Positions 18,263 through 31,100 of a stretch of 64,000 nt of DNA are shown here, in pieces. The stretch's first letter is position 1. Each line of letters starts with the position of its first letter. The DNA comes from Albula goreensis (taxonomy: Eukaryota; Chordata; Actinopteri; Albuliformes; Albulidae). The stretch covers positions 33,868,052-33,932,051 of the forward strand of contig CM040747.1 in NCBI GenBank assembly GCA_022829145.1, read 5' to 3'. Under the pieces are notes generated by a model. It searched no databases, was not told where the DNA came from, and saw nothing but the letters and a program-made list of their open reading frames with translations. Position numbers and translations under genes: made by a program.

Positions 18263-21200
18263 ATGGCGGTTCTGAAAGTGACATTCACCAAGACGAAGCG
18301 GGGGAAGCTAGCCCAGGCGCTGTGTTTCCTCAACTGGATCTCCGTGGTGACGGGGGTCCTCCTCCTCAGCCTGGGCCTCTTCCTGAAGGTGGAGATCCAG
18401 AGGCGGCGGGAGCTGATGTCCGAGCGGGAGGTTGATGCCGTGCCCAATGTGCTAATAGCCGCCGGACTGGCCGCCTGTTGCATCAACTTCCTGGGCGGTA
18501 AGATGTGCGTCGATGGCGCGGACACGGTTGCCTTCCTGCGCTGGAAGCTGCTGATGATGCCGTACATCGTCGGCACGTTCTGCTTCACCTTCTGCCTCCT
18601 GGCGGGGGCGCTACTGTGCCACGCCATGCGCAGCGAGTTGGAGGAAGCCATCTCGCAGGGGTTGCGCCAGGCCATGCGCCACTACAAGGACACGGACACG
18701 CCGGGCCGCTGCTTCCTCAAGTACTCTGTGGACATGCTGCAGACGCAATTCCAGTGCTGTGGCAATGCCGGCTACCGGGACTGGTTCCAGATCCAGTGGG
18801 TCAGCAACCGCTACCTGGACATGACCCGTGCCGAGGTGGCAGAGTAAGTGTGTGGACTACCATACCCACAATGCACCATCCCTATCATCTAATACCTACA
18901 GTCAGAAAGTGAAGAAAAGCCAGCACACAGTACCATTTACTATACGGAAGTACAAGTCTGAGGGAGATGTGCTGGGATTGTGCTAACATAGGACATCTCT
19001 TACTGGGGCTCATTCATTATTACTGGGGTGCAGTCATGCGGCAATATCTGTCAGAACTCGCATTGGTTTAGATAGCTGAATTGTATCAGTCATGGATTCT
19101 CAGGCACGATACACAAACCTAAGTATTTACCTAATGCCAGATACAGAGGGTGGACAGTTATGTGATTGTCTCAGAACAATGAGCATGGGTGCTATGATTC
19201 ACATCCGTACATGTAATTCTAAGGCACTATTAGGATTGTAATGGTCTTATCTCTTGCATTCAACTTGCTGAAGTATGCCCACCGTATTCCTGGACTACAT
19301 CTGCATAGAATGTGTATGTTTGGGGAAATTGTATTCCTCATACTATGATTAACGTCACTCATAGCCAATGAAAAATAAGGGCTTCTCGGAGGAGCCAATC
19401 AGATTTCAGGAGCAGCTGATAAGCTTTGGCTCAGCTCCTGGCTGGCTTACGCTAGCATTAATGCATTACCCTAATTCAACTTGGAACAACTCACTGCAGC
19501 CTAAGAGAGGGGGAGATGAGGGCTAGGCTTTCACATGTTTTTGGGCTACGTATAGCACTTTTTAACCCCTTTCTTGTCACTATTTTCTCGCAGAACAAAC
19601 CTGTGTGCGTGTTTTAATAACACAATGTGGTAGGCGTTCTAAAAATGCTTGATTTATTGAACCAGCGCTTCTCTCCCCAACCTCTGACCCCACCCAGCCG
19701 ACTGAGGAGCAATGTGGAAGGGAAGTACCTGATGGACGCGGTGCCTTTCAGCTGCTGCAACCTTAACTCCCCTCGGCCTTGCATCCAGCTCCAGGTCACC
19801 AACAACTCCGCCCACTTCAACTACGACCACCGCACGGACGAGCTGAACCTGTGGAGGCGGGGCTGCCGGCAGGCTCTGGTGGACTACTACACCCAGATCA
19901 TGAGCTCCATCGCCTCCATCGTGCTTCTCATCTGGCTCTTTGAGGTGGGGGTTTGGTGGGCAGGGAGATTTGTGGGAAAAAAAAGCTGCCTTCATGTAGC
20001 AAACTAGGACCTTGCCGGAGGGCTGCAAGATCACATGTTGCCATTCTCCTGAACATCATATTTTCATGTGAGAGAAAGTACGACGCACTTATCATCCGCA
20101 CTGTAGGATGGAAGCAGACTTCACCCTGTTTTCCTGGGTATGGCCATATTGACTTAGACATGGACAACCCATCACATGGTTGTGGAGGTTTGACCTGACA
20201 ATGACATAATCTTGAACCTGAGCTGTCACCCAGGTGACATGTATTTGATTTCCCATTGGCTTGAGCCACTTTTCAAATGTCTGTCACGTCATAATCTGAT
20301 CTGCTCTGAGGTTAAAGGTTAGCAACAGGAACTAAGCTGGTTCACCCAATCAGATTTATTGATCATTTTTATATCTTAGTGCCCTTGTGTCCTGCCTGCA
20401 GGGAATTTCATCGTCCTTGTCCCATATCACAGAAAACCCAAAAGAGAAAAAAACACTGAAAAATAAGAAAATAATTATGTTATTGTGATTGAAACAAACC
20501 CACCTTTTATTAGTGAAAGGGCCCTGGATTACCCAGGTTCTCCAAGGAATTTTCCAGACATTCCACACATTATTCAAGGGGGATCTTGGTCCGTTCTTCA
20601 AGGGGGAAAGCCTGCTGTTCCTTGAACAGGGAAGGAGGTGGAAATCTCCTCTGCCGGTCTATGTTTCAGAACATCTCGTAAAGGTTCAGTGATATGTACA
20701 TCTGGTGTATATGAAATCACTTTGAACGCATTTAGCAGTGTTTATGGGGGCATTCTTGTCTTAGAACATTGGAAGATCTTAGGGGAACAATGACTGTGCA
20801 ATGGGGTGCTTCTGGTTGCCTAAAAATGGCTTTGGAATCCTTGGATTTTATTCCACCATGCAGACAAATAATTAGACCTAATGACATTGGTGGCCATAAC
20901 AGAACGTGTCTACCACCATGTTTAACAGTCTGGAACATTCTATACAGTATTTATGAGTCAGTGAGATTGGTAGAATGTAAGGTAGTTGTGTTGGAGAGCC
21001 TCTGCAGGGTAAAAATTTGGGCCGTCCCAAATTTTGGGTTCTTCCCCTGACCAGGTCTTCTTCTCCTTCTGCAGCTGTCGGTGCTAACCGGGGTGCGATA
21101 CCTGCAGACCTCCATGGAGAACGTCCTGCGCCTTGGGGACCCAGAGTCCGAGTCCGATGGCTGGCTACTGGAGAACAGTTTCGCAGAGACGGCCCGCTAC

Positions 21201-21341
21201 AACTTCAACATCATCAAGAACCTGGGCAAGTGCTACCAGGGTGATGAAGATGATGACCCTAATATCAACATTCCCACCTCTGTTCCATGCCAGCCTGAGG
21301 ACCAGCCAACCACATCCAGACAGATCCCCCTGGCCAGCTGA
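18263..21341 (+). CDS. Peripherin-2/ROM1-family photoreceptor tetraspanin
   Basis: Three exons: 18263-18843, 19698-19944 and 21075-21341 (TGA), phases 2 and 0, 364 residues; human peripherin-2 has 346 and the same three-exon layout. The family shapes the rims of photoreceptor outer-segment discs. Membrane segments lie at about 20-41, 61-80, 95-123 and around the exon 2/3 junction (LLIWLFE...[10 protein letters not shown]). The large disc loop carries Cys150 (DTDTPGRC), the CCG motif at 165-167, VPFSCCN, SPRPC and RRGC. Cys150 sits at the exact position of the cysteine that links peripherin-2 oligomers. Key strings [14 protein letters not shown] and LNLWRRGC are conserved. The C-terminal tail is long and acidic (GDEDDDPN) and unlike mammalian PRPH2 or ROM1. 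It may be the non-mammalian paralogue prph2l rather than prph2 or rom1; I cannot separate these without a tree, so no symbol is given. Confidence 0.93.
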
Positions 21342-24300
21342 GTTCCCCCATACCCCCCTCCTCCCCAAAAAACAAAACGATACAAAAAATCCAAGATATG
21401 ACAAACCTTCTTTAATGTGGCTACATCTCCAGCCTTATAGTTGAGAAAGCAGAAATCTGAGGAGAAGCCGCCCTCTGAAGCTCTATGGAGATACAATGTG
21501 TTCAAGGTTACAGGACGAGGTTGAAGAAAAACATGACACATAATAACACACTCTTCTTCCTGGTGATTTTTCACGAAAGTGTTACATTAAATTACATTAA
21601 AGGGCATTTGTTAGACACTCTTATCCAGAGCAACTTACAAGGCAATTTGAATATGAATGGTACAAAAAAGCGCAATGATAACCCTCGAGAGGGGTAAAGT
21701 CCCAAGTGCCAAAGGTGACCGAATAGATCAGGACTCCCCTACAGACTATCTAAGTTAACAGCAACCTAGGTCAAAAACAAATCACAGTTAAAAACATGAG
21801 CAGATAAGAGTAAATACATTACAAAGAGCAAGGGAGGGGAGGGGAGAGGTGCAGCCTGAAGAGGTGAGTCTTCAGTCTGCGCTTGAAGGCCAGTGTCTCT
21901 GCCGTTCTGACGGGAAGGTCATTCCACCACCGAGGGGCCAAGACAGCCAGCAGACATCACCTGGAAGTGCAGGCGTGGAGAGGGGGCGGCATCGGGCGAC
22001 CAGAGGTGGCTGAGCGGAGGGGTCTGGCAGGGGTGTAGGGTCTGATGATCTTCTGGAGGTGTGCTGGAGCTGTCCCCTTAACAGCCTGGTATGCTAGCAC
22101 CAAAGCTTTAAATTTGATGCGAGCAACAATTTATGTTATTAACTGCCCATGCAAAACCAGGCAGCATAATCTCTTTGGAATGTGAGAGACCCCGTTCACA
22201 GCAACAAAGCCTGTGCTAGACCACATCTGCAGCCTGCCCCATGTCTGTGAACTGCTACACAAGCACGAAAACCCAATGGGGAGAGAGAGGTCTCATGTGG
22301 TTGACTATGAGGACCCAGCTGTCCCTTACTGTTGAGTTTCCTCCTAACAGGAACATTTAATGGCTCCTACGAAATCATCACACCGGGTGACCCCCAAACA
22401 AAATGGGAGGAAATGGACAGAAGCGACGATGATGTGTCCCATTTTGCCCTAAAGACGTTTCGGTGCTCTATTCAGCTGCCTGACCCTTGTTTTTTTTACA
22501 GTGAGCCTCCTTGGTTCTATAGCTCTGAGCCTGATATTAATGAGAAGTCATTCTATTATGTGCCTCTACATAATAAAGACAATCAAGAGCATCCTCGCAA
22601 AGTCATAACAGTAAAGGGTGTGACTTGATAGCACAAGATGTATGTCTGGAAAAAGAAGTTAACGCTTTTTGCTCCGTACTTGGATTAGTATGCGGTAGAT
22701 TACATACTTTGTAGACAGCAAAGTTGTCTTAACCCTTGTGTTGTGTTTGGGTCAGATTGACCAGTTTTTAATTTTTATTGAAAGGGAAATGATGCACAAA
22801 AGTGTTTTGATCCGGAGTTGGTTTCCAATGAAGAACATATTTTCACAATTTTATCACCGCAAAATGAATTGCGCTTTCATTAGTAAATGTTACAGAACAG
22901 ACGTAAACGGCAAGACAAAGCGTATATTCTGAAATGTGTCTGTATTGTTTGGAAATGAGTTACACAATATACATTGATACATTTCTCAGAGTATCGCTTG
23001 GGTCATTGTCAATTGGTGAATATGACCAAAGGGTTTGAAAAGCAAACACAACATAAGGGTTGAGAAAGCACTGGACTATTGCATGAGATGTCTTTGTCCA
23101 ATGTAATTTTGTTTAATTTTGTTAACGTTCAAATTAGCGACTCCTCGAGGAATTTTGATTCAATTTAAATGTTTATATTGATATGACAAGGCCTTCTGTA
23201 ATTTACACTGTTGTGTCAGTGAGAAGATGAAGAAGAAAGAATATGCAATAGTGTAACATGGGTTAGACATTTCAATAGATGCGCATTACAAAACAGTAGT
23301 GAAAAGCCATGTAAAAGAATTGATTTTATGATTGACTAAGCTATTGTACATGCTACTGTTTTCTATGTCACCAAAAATTATTTTATATTTTCTTGCTGTA
23401 AATGCCAGATAACAATAAATTATACTGTTTCTTTTTGTATGATATGTTCAATAACAAAAAAAATGTATTACAAATGTAATTCTTTCAGTTAAGCAGTAAA
23501 CAGGTAGGTTTTCATTGACGTAAAAGATCAGCTAAAAGAATTACATTCTTTCTCATTCTTTATTAGGTGTTTACGTGTTAACGTCTATTCATTTATATAA
23601 TGTAATATTATTCCCAGTCATGTGATCAGATTAATTTTGGATTTGATGTCAGGGATCAAATGGGCAGTTGAAAATATCAAAGTAATATCAAAATATCAAG
23701 TACCAAATCAGGAATCAGACCTGCAACGGTACATCCAAGGTGTCACATTTTGGAACTGGCAACGGAAATACTTGATTTTATTGAAGGCAAGGTGAATTAG
23801 ACTGAAACCCTGCCCATTGGCTGGGAGGTATGTGCAAAGGACTAAGAGGTCGTCCCAGTCCCCTCCGTCCTCTGTATCTATAGTATGTCTGTCTTTAACA
23901 CAATGCCTAAGAGAAGTGTGCTCTCAGTCACTGTGGTTTTGTAATCTGAGAGCTAATGGGATTTCTGCGACACAGTTCAATTCGTCACAATCCACAAATC
24001 TGATTAGGGGCCGGTGGCTCTTCCTGACATCTTCGTAACTTACGTGATGTAAAGCCGATCGATCCCTGTGGGGACAGCTTCCTGTGTATGGCTCTGTATA
24101 TGCAAGTGTTCGAACGCATAACTGTACATGTAGCTGTTGTCATGACCTGAGGAAAGTAACATAACGCTATCCTCTGCCCTGCTTGGATTGAAAAGCAGAT
24201 ACATCCTTCCAGAACAAATACTGAACAAGGGCTACACACACACACTGCTCTCTCCAGCTCACATTTTAAATGAGCTGTGCGCAAATGACAAGCTAAAATA

Positions 24301-26015
24301 AAGGGACATTTACAGAACGGCTAAGAAATTAACCTAATCAAAAGTGAAATTAACAAATAACAGTCTCTAGTAACGAAAATGTTCATAGAAAAAGCATTAT
24401 ATATCAATAACAGCAATGTAGTTTATAAGTCATTTGTGACGGCCTGTTTTTAATGCTAGTTTCTCGCATACTGTGCTTGAGGCTAAGGCATACTGTCACA
24501 AAGCATATTAGGTTGTGTCACTCCCGGTGACAGTATCGATCATACATTAGTTTGAATTAAGGCAGGGATAAATGTTGAAATGTAGGACGACAGTTATCAC
24601 CTCACTCTGTCGAAAAAAATACTAGTGGATTGCTTACTAGTCTTTGCTTTGATTTATTGAAACTAACCTGAAGCGCAACGCAAACTCAGAGCAAGAGCAG
24701 ACATAGCTTGTCCATCAGCAAATATTGATATGGTAAATCACAAAACAGGGAGCTCTCCGTGTCGTGGTCGTATGTGATTCAGGGATTCAGGACAAGCTCT
24801 CTGTCTTGTGACAGCTTTCACTCTCTGCTGTTCGCAGCCGAGCCCCCACTCTAGTTAATAAAATATTCAGACTGCACACATGCACTTTGCCTCACTAAAC
24901 AGCGCGTAGCCATTTTTGATCCGGGAGGATATTGACTCCGCTCTGAACATTCGGACGGAGGACGAGGAGCTGAAAAGCGTATGTCTCATTATAACTGTTT
25001 GTGTTTTATTAAATGTCGGTGCGCCGGTTCACTGTACGGGGTAGGCATAATGAGAATGCTTTCTAGAGATTCAGCTGCTGAACAGCGCCCTGAATGTGAC
25101 ATCGAATATTCTATATTTTCGGGCGATGTTTTGCATTCAGAGCAGAAAATTACATAATGCTATTTCGGTTGCGAAGGATGCTGTAAACAAAATGTGACTT
25201 TAGCTGGGAAGCCGTATAGGAATTTATCATTCTAACGGCTACATTATGTATGTGTCATGTTTATTTTGGTAGATTAAAAATGATGAAATTGAATTTGTCT
25301 TATAAAACACTTTTACCGTAGCCTGTTTGTTATTCCTATTACAGTACACCATATGTGTGCATTCTTTTTTGACGACATCTAGATATCACTGGTATTTACG
25401 AATGCGTAAGCAGACGGCAAGGCCTGTGATGTTACATCAAACATTGAGCAACGAATTGGTGAGGAAAAATCGATATAATGTTCGGTTTACAAAGCGAGAT
25501 TTTTACCAGCTGTGCGGTCTCTCAGCTAAGATAATGCAGATAGAAATGTAAATAACAATAACTGAATCAAACAACAATGAACAGGGACGTTAATTATTAT
25601 ATAACAAGCAAATAACGCGTCTACCCGTGATTACAGATTATAATTAGGCATTGTCTGCGTGCAGTTTGGCCAGTTCAGAGATGTGTAAGGTTGTTATGGC
25701 CAAAGCAAGGCTCTGTTAAGTAACTCTCGCAGTTCATTTGAAAGCTGTTATGGAAAGGAACTACTGAACCTTCTTCTTTCCTCATTCATACATGTGTATA
25801 CTTAAAACAAGCAATGGTTTTGCATGAGGTTTTGTAATGTTTATTTAAATATATTTGTGTATGGCATTAAACGTACTATGTATTTACATGGGGGGGGGGT
25901 GCCTTCGACCCCCTTGCTGATTACAGTACTAAAAAGCAGTATTTACCTCGCTAAGTGACTTTATTTGTGATGATTCAAATAGCTTACAACACAGAGCCCC
26001 TAACTGTCTTCACAG
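21342..26015. other. Intergenic DNA between the peripherin-like gene and the serpin
   Basis: It starts with the 3' UTR of the peripherin-like gene (possible AATAAA at 22572 or 23414) and contains the dispersed repeat at 21580-22130. Open frames at 22332-22628, 23817-24284 and 25327-25551 show no recognised family. The AT-rich remainder looks non-coding. A GC-richer patch at 24900-24985 followed by a GTATGT donor may be a non-coding first exon of the serpin, but this is weak. Confidence 0.4.
21580..22130. mobile_element. Fish dispersed repeat
   Basis: Begins with attacattaaagggcatttg and cactcttatccagagcaact, then a GC-rich body (gaggtgagtcttcagtctgc, ggtcattccaccaccgaggg) and ends near ttaaatttgatgcgagc. 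The opening motif (…GGCATTTGnnAGACnCTCTTATCCAGAGCAACTTACA-type) recurs in weaker form at 33285 and 43205, and inverted at 36150, so one family is present at least four times. The body resembles a repeat I remember as frequent in fish genomes. No transposase is present. Confidence 0.6.
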
Positions 26016-26040
26016 GGTGGACTAGGGGGGGAAAAAACTG

Positions 26041-29000
26041 ATGACGACCAAGATGATGAAGATAGGACTCCTCTTCCTCGTCGCACTCCTCTCCACGGGT
26101 GGCCAAGCCCAGGAGACGGATGCCGACGTGACGGAGCTGGTCACCAAGAACATGGAATTCATGATGAGCCTGTACCGCGAGATCGCCGGCTCCAGCGACG
26201 ACAACGTCTTCGTCTCGCCCCTGAGCGTGTCGTCGGCCCTCGCCGCCCTGTCGGCGGGCGCCCAGGGGGCCACGCGTGAGCAGACCCTCCGGGGTCTCGG
26301 CCTCGACCCACTGAACGCGGATCGGATCCCGGAGCTCTTCCAGAAGCTTCAGGGGGAGGTGAAGCTCGACCAGGCCGCGGCCATCTTCGCCCGCCAGCAG
26401 GCGGTGGTGGAGACGCCCTTTGCCGAACAGATCAAGACATACTTTGGAGTCGATGTCGGGAAGGCGGACTTCACCAACGCGCAGGCCAGCCAGTCCGCCA
26501 TCAGCGATTACATCAAAAGCAAGATGGGGGGCAAAGTGAGGGAAGCGGTCGGCACCATGGACCCCCAAACCGTGCTGGCGCTCGTTAGCGCTGCCTTCTT
26601 CCAAGGTAAAGGGATTTTCCGCCAAAAATTCAGCGGGGACAAAGCTTAATACACAGTGAAGGTGGTGACTAAAAATAAAATCCACCTGTATATAAACAAT
26701 TCAATTCAATTTCCTTTGAATAGCCCTTTTTACAAGTTGTCACAAAGCGCTTCAAAATTGAACCCAGGCCTGAAACCCTCTCAGAGCAAGCCAAAGCAAC
26801 AGTGGCAAGGAAAAACTCCCTGACAAACAGGAAGTGACCCTGAGCAGAACCCAGCTCAGAAGGGGAGCCCATCTGCTTCTGGTCATCACTGGGCAGAGAA
26901 AGAGTTAAACAAGAGTAAACCCAGAGTCTAATTGCAATATGAGGAAAATAACTTACATGAATCATATTGACTCAAAAAGACAGGAACAGTCATAAAAACA
27001 ATTATTGTAAAGTAAACAGATAGTTTGTAGCAATGCAGCTAAATGGCTTTTGTAAGTATCTATTTGGATAAACGGACACAGTGTAAAAGTAATCGTGATG
27101 GAAGATTTTGTGGAAACCCTAGTTTGCTAAGAAAAACCGATGCAATATTTGAATCATTACACCATAATGATAACAATATTCAGACCATCTTCTCACACTT
27201 AGGTAACTGGGAGCTCCCCTTCAGCGCCAATTACACGCAAGAGGAGCGCTTCTTTGTCAGCAAGTACAAGATCGTCCAGGTACCCATGATGTTCAGGGAT
27301 GACAGGTTTTACCTGGCGTACGACCCCGAGGTCAAGGCAGGCGTGCTGAAGCTGCCGTACCAGGCGGGCGCGGCCATGCTCGTCATCCTGCCCGACAAAG
27401 ACGTGGACTACACCTCCGTGGACGAGGTGCTCACCGCCCAGCGCTTCCTCGGCTGGGTCAAGAAGCTGAAGAAAACGTAAATGCGCGCGCCTTCATCGCT
27501 ACATGCCGGTTCATAACTACAGTTCGGTTAATTTCCGTCGCACCTTGGCTTTTTTTCTATGCTACTGAATCTCTTAACACGTTACCTTCTTAATTTCACT
27601 CATCACTCCTGAATATATAACATGTGAAAGGAAAGGATATTTTTGAGAGATGTAAGTTGATAATTGCCTAAATAAGCTCTTACCCTATATAACATAACAT
27701 GAAGAAAACAGTCGTTTCCATGAGAGTTACCCATGAGCTTATGTACATATAGCAGGTAACAGCAACATCAAGGGATAGACAAAATAATGGGTAAACAAAT
27801 TCAGAGGGGGTAGATGAAATAATGGACACCACAACAAGTGATAATAACACCAAATAAAATGTGAATATATATCAATTTATAAGGAGTCACGTCATCCTTT
27901 TCCTACAGAACAGCTGTAACTCTGTTAGATGAGATTGAACTGTGACTGCTAGCAAACAAACCAAGGCTGAAAACTTTTATTTTCATTCAATTACATTATA
28001 TTGCAGACATTGAAGTATAGTAATGTAACAGTAGTATAATGTTGAAGAAATGTTATAAAATTGTATATAAAAACAATATGCATAAATCTATAACACATTC
28101 CACTGTGGTGAAGACATTATAAGGTGCATTATATTTAGTTGCACTAAAACTATGAAATATATAATATATAAAATTATGTTGCCATTACGTAACTGTAAGG
28201 TTTTCCTTTTCTTGTCCCCAGGAAACTGGAGGTTCAGCTGCCTAGGTTCTCATTGGACCAGACTTACAGCCTAGGGAAGGTCCTCCCCACCCTGGCCATT
28301 AGCAACGTGCTGGAGAGCACAGCCGACCTATCAGGAGTGAGCAAAGAGCCGGGTCTCAGGCTGTCAGAGGTTAGTGCCCTTGCACACAGGGCGCGTGCAG
28401 ACTGATGACCTATGATACTGCGCCTGTTCCTGACATTCTCCCGTCGGTGTGGCTGGGCGCAGGGAAATTTCCCTGCCTGAGCGTGTGTCACTGTGAGTCA
28501 ATGTCAGTGTGAGTCCGTGTCAGTGTGAGTCAATGTCAGTGTGAGTCCGTGTCAGTGTGAGTCCGTGTCAGTGTGAGTGTGTCAGTGTGAGTCCGTGTCA
28601 GTGTGAGTCCGTGTCAGTGTGAGTCAATGTCAGTGTGAGTCCGTGTCAGTGTGAGTCCGTGTCAGTGTGAGTCCGTGTCAGTGTGAGTCCGTGTCGGTGT
28701 GAGTCAATGTCAGTGTGAGTCCGTGTCGGTGTGAGTCAATGTCAGTGTGAGTCCGTGTCAGTGTGAGTCCGTGTCGGTGTGAGCCAATGTCAGTGTGAGT
28801 CCGTGTCAGTGTGAGCCAATGTCAGTGTGAGTCCGTGTCAGTGTGAGTCTGTGTCAGTCCGTGTCAGTGTGAGCCAATGTCAGTGTGAGTCCGTGTCAGT
28901 GTGAGCCAATGTCAGTGTGAGTCCGTGTCAGTGTGAGTCTGTGTCGGTGTGAGTCCGTGTCAGTGTGAATCAATGTCAGTGTGAGTCCATGTCAGTCTGA

Positions 29001-30097
29001 GTCCATGTCAGTGTGAGTCCGTGTCGGTGGGAGTCCGTGTCAGCGAGAGTCCGTGTCAGTCTGAGTCCATGTCAGTCTGAATCAGTGTGTGTCCGTATTG
29101 GTGGGAGTCTGTGTCAGTCTTGAGTCCGTGTCAGTGTGAGTCCATGTTAGGCATGAGTATGTGTCAGTGTGATTCCATGTCAGTCTGAGTCAGTGTGAGT
29201 CCGTGTCGGTGGGAGTCCGTGTCAGCGAGAGTCCGTGTCAGTCTGAGTCCATGTCAGTCTGAGTCAGTGTGAGTCTGTGTCAGTGTGAGTCCGTTTTAGT
29301 CTGAGTCAGTGTGAGTCTGTCCGTGTCAGTCTGAGTCAGTGTGAGTCTGTGTCAGTGTGAATCCATGTCAGTGTAAGTCCATGTTGTTCTGATTCAGTGT
29401 GAGTCCGTTTCAGTCTGAGTCAGCATGAGTCTGAGTCAGTGTGAGTCTGTGACTGTCTGAGTCAGTGTGAATTCATGTCAGTCTGAGTCAGTGTGAGTCC
29501 GTGTCAGTGTGAGTCAGTGTCAGTCTGCTGCCATGTAATACCTAAATTGAAAGGTGGCTTATCTCAGGCCTAAGTGATATGAATGTGTGTCAATACAAAT
29601 GAGAGGGTAAAAGGTCATTTGATTTATTTTGATCTTATTAAATACATCTGCAATAATGCCTTTTTCACCAGACCTCAGTTCAAGAAAGACATGATAAGGC
29701 ATGTGTGTTATGTTAGGCACAAGACAGTAAGCAAAAACAGTGCCGTAAAACTAAGGTGCTTCCCTTATCCGTGCATGTCTCTTACCTGTGCATTCATTTC
29801 CTCTTAGATAAACTGGGAAAATGGCTGCGTTGCGTAAGTGACTGCACAGTGCATGTGGTGTGTCTTGACCGTGCTGTGCTTTCGTTGTGTCCATGGCGTG
29901 TCGGTTCTCAGGTGCTACACAAGGCCGCGATCCAGGTAAAGGAGACGGGCAACATGGCCGGCCCCACGGGATCCCAATTCGGCGGTTCCACGCCCCCCCG
30001 CCTCAGCATTAATCGGCCTTTCCTCTTCGTCATCTACCACGAGGCCACCGGCTGCCCCTTGTTCGCGGGCAGGGTCGTCGACCCCAGCAAGATGTAA
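26041..30097 (+). CDS. Clade-A serpin, serpina10-like
   Basis: Four coding exons: 26041-26605, 27203-27476, 28222-28369 and 29912-30097 (TAA), phases 1, 2, 0, 390 residues. The ATG follows an acceptor at 26015, so there is a non-coding first exon. A signal peptide (LLFLVALLSTGGQA) indicates secretion. Serpin landmarks are NVFVSPLSVSSALA, AAFFQGNWELPF, VPMMF, KLPYQAGAAMLVILP, LEVQLPRFSLDQTYSL, ADLSG and NRPFLFVIYHEATGCPLFAGRV. A sequon NYT follows NWELPFSA. The pattern resembles fish protein Z-dependent inhibitor (SERPINA10), which limits coagulation factor Xa; human SERPINA10 and ASB2 both lie in 14q32, matching the asb2 neighbours here. The hinge at about 340-348 is ETGNMAGPT, lacking the small threonine at P14 and carrying a proline, and the loop continues GSQFGGSTPP, without the Tyr-Ser scissile bond of SERPINA10. 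It may be non-inhibitory or altered in target. Exon 1 is strikingly GC-rich against its introns. Confidence 0.88.
26690..26890. mobile_element. Fish dispersed repeat in serpin intron 1
   Basis: The block carries cacaaagcgcttcaaaattg, cccaggcctgaaaccctctc, agcaagccaaagcaacagtg and gcaaggaaaaactccctgac, phrases I remember from a widely scattered fish repeat. It starts 85 bp after the donor of the first coding exon. The boundaries are approximate. Confidence 0.55.
28478..29530. repeat. Minisatellite, 16-bp unit, in the last serpin intron
   Basis: About 1 kb of a 16-bp unit of type GTGAGTCCGTGTCAGT, with variants GTGAGTCAATGTCAGT and GTGAGCCAATGTCAGT. Towards the 3' end the units become irregular. 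The unit contains GTGAGT, a strong splice-donor sequence, so the array offers dozens of potential donors inside an intron of a coding gene. Confidence 0.95.
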
Positions 30098-30557
30098 ACT
30101 CACCATCGGGCAGAGTACAGAACCCGACTCTTCATTAACCCCTTCAAACATGCTTACTTTATGTCTGCTTCAGTCGGACGCTGCGTTCCCTTTGTCGGCC
30201 TCGCGCATGTGAATAGAGGAGCACTGTACGTCATTCTCAAGCTCACAGCATTGTCATGATCTCAGAGGAAGGCGGAGTAATTCACAGGACATGCAGTTAG
30301 GACGTATAAGGAAGTGTCTTCAGTGTATTTTTAATATAAATAGGCAACATATACAGCATTAGTATTATCGACGGGGGACTAAATGATGGTGGATGGGTCA
30401 AGTCATTAAACTCATTTTTTTTGTGGGCTCTCAGATGTCAGATGGTGTTTCATAATTACCAACGTTGCTGGGTTAATATCTTTAGTTATTTACAGATACA
30501 GTTGAAAGTTGTAAAATTGTAACACAAACTGCTGTATGTTACAGTAAATAGATGATT

Positions 30558-30567
30558 AATAAATAAA
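30558..30567 (+). promoter_or_regulatory. Serpin poly(A) signal
   Basis: Two overlapping AATAAA hexamers (aataaataaa) 461 bp after the serpin stop codon, followed by a GT/T-rich stretch (ccacttatctgttccagctg). This is the likely 3' end of the transcript. Confidence 0.65.
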
Positions 30568-30763
30568 CCTCTGTACCACTTATCTGTTCCAGCTGGTCTC
30601 ATTTTGACACATATAAAAGTGGAGCAAAGCCAAATGGAGCGAAGCTATGATATATAAACACCAGACAGCTTTGCAGGAAAAAAGGACCCTGGTGGTATCT
30701 GAGAGATAGTGTGTAATATTTGCAGCTACTGTGTTTAATCAGTGTTTTTATGCTCTGGGATCT

Positions 30764-31100
30764 GGACTGGCAACCAGTGAAGACTTGTTGTGTAACTAGA
30801 GTAAGTAACATATAGCTCATTTTGACTGGCAACCAGTCAAGACTTAATGTAACTAGAGTAAGTAGCATATAGCTCATTTTGACCGGCAACCAGTCAAGAC
30901 TGTGTGTAACTAGAGTATGTAACATATAGCTCATTTTGACCGGCAACCAGTCAAGACTGTGTGTAACTAGAGTATGTAACATATAGCTCACTTTGACTGG
31001 CAACCAGTCAAGACTGTGTGTAACTAGAGTAAGTAACATATAGGTCACGTTGACTGGTAACCAGTCAAGACTGTGTAATTAGTGTAAGTAACATATAGCT
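30764..31100. repeat. 57-bp tandem repeat, six hairpin-bearing copies
   Basis: Six copies at 57-bp spacing (cores at about 30764, 30825, 30882, 30939, 30996 and 31053). Each holds the inverted repeat GACTGG-CAA-CCAGTC or a variant; the last reads TTGACTGG-TAA-CCAGTCAA with an 8-bp perfect stem. Because 57 is 19 codons, the - strand has an open frame of 149 codons (THSLDWLPVKMSYML repeating), which is an effect of the repeat. Confidence 0.93.
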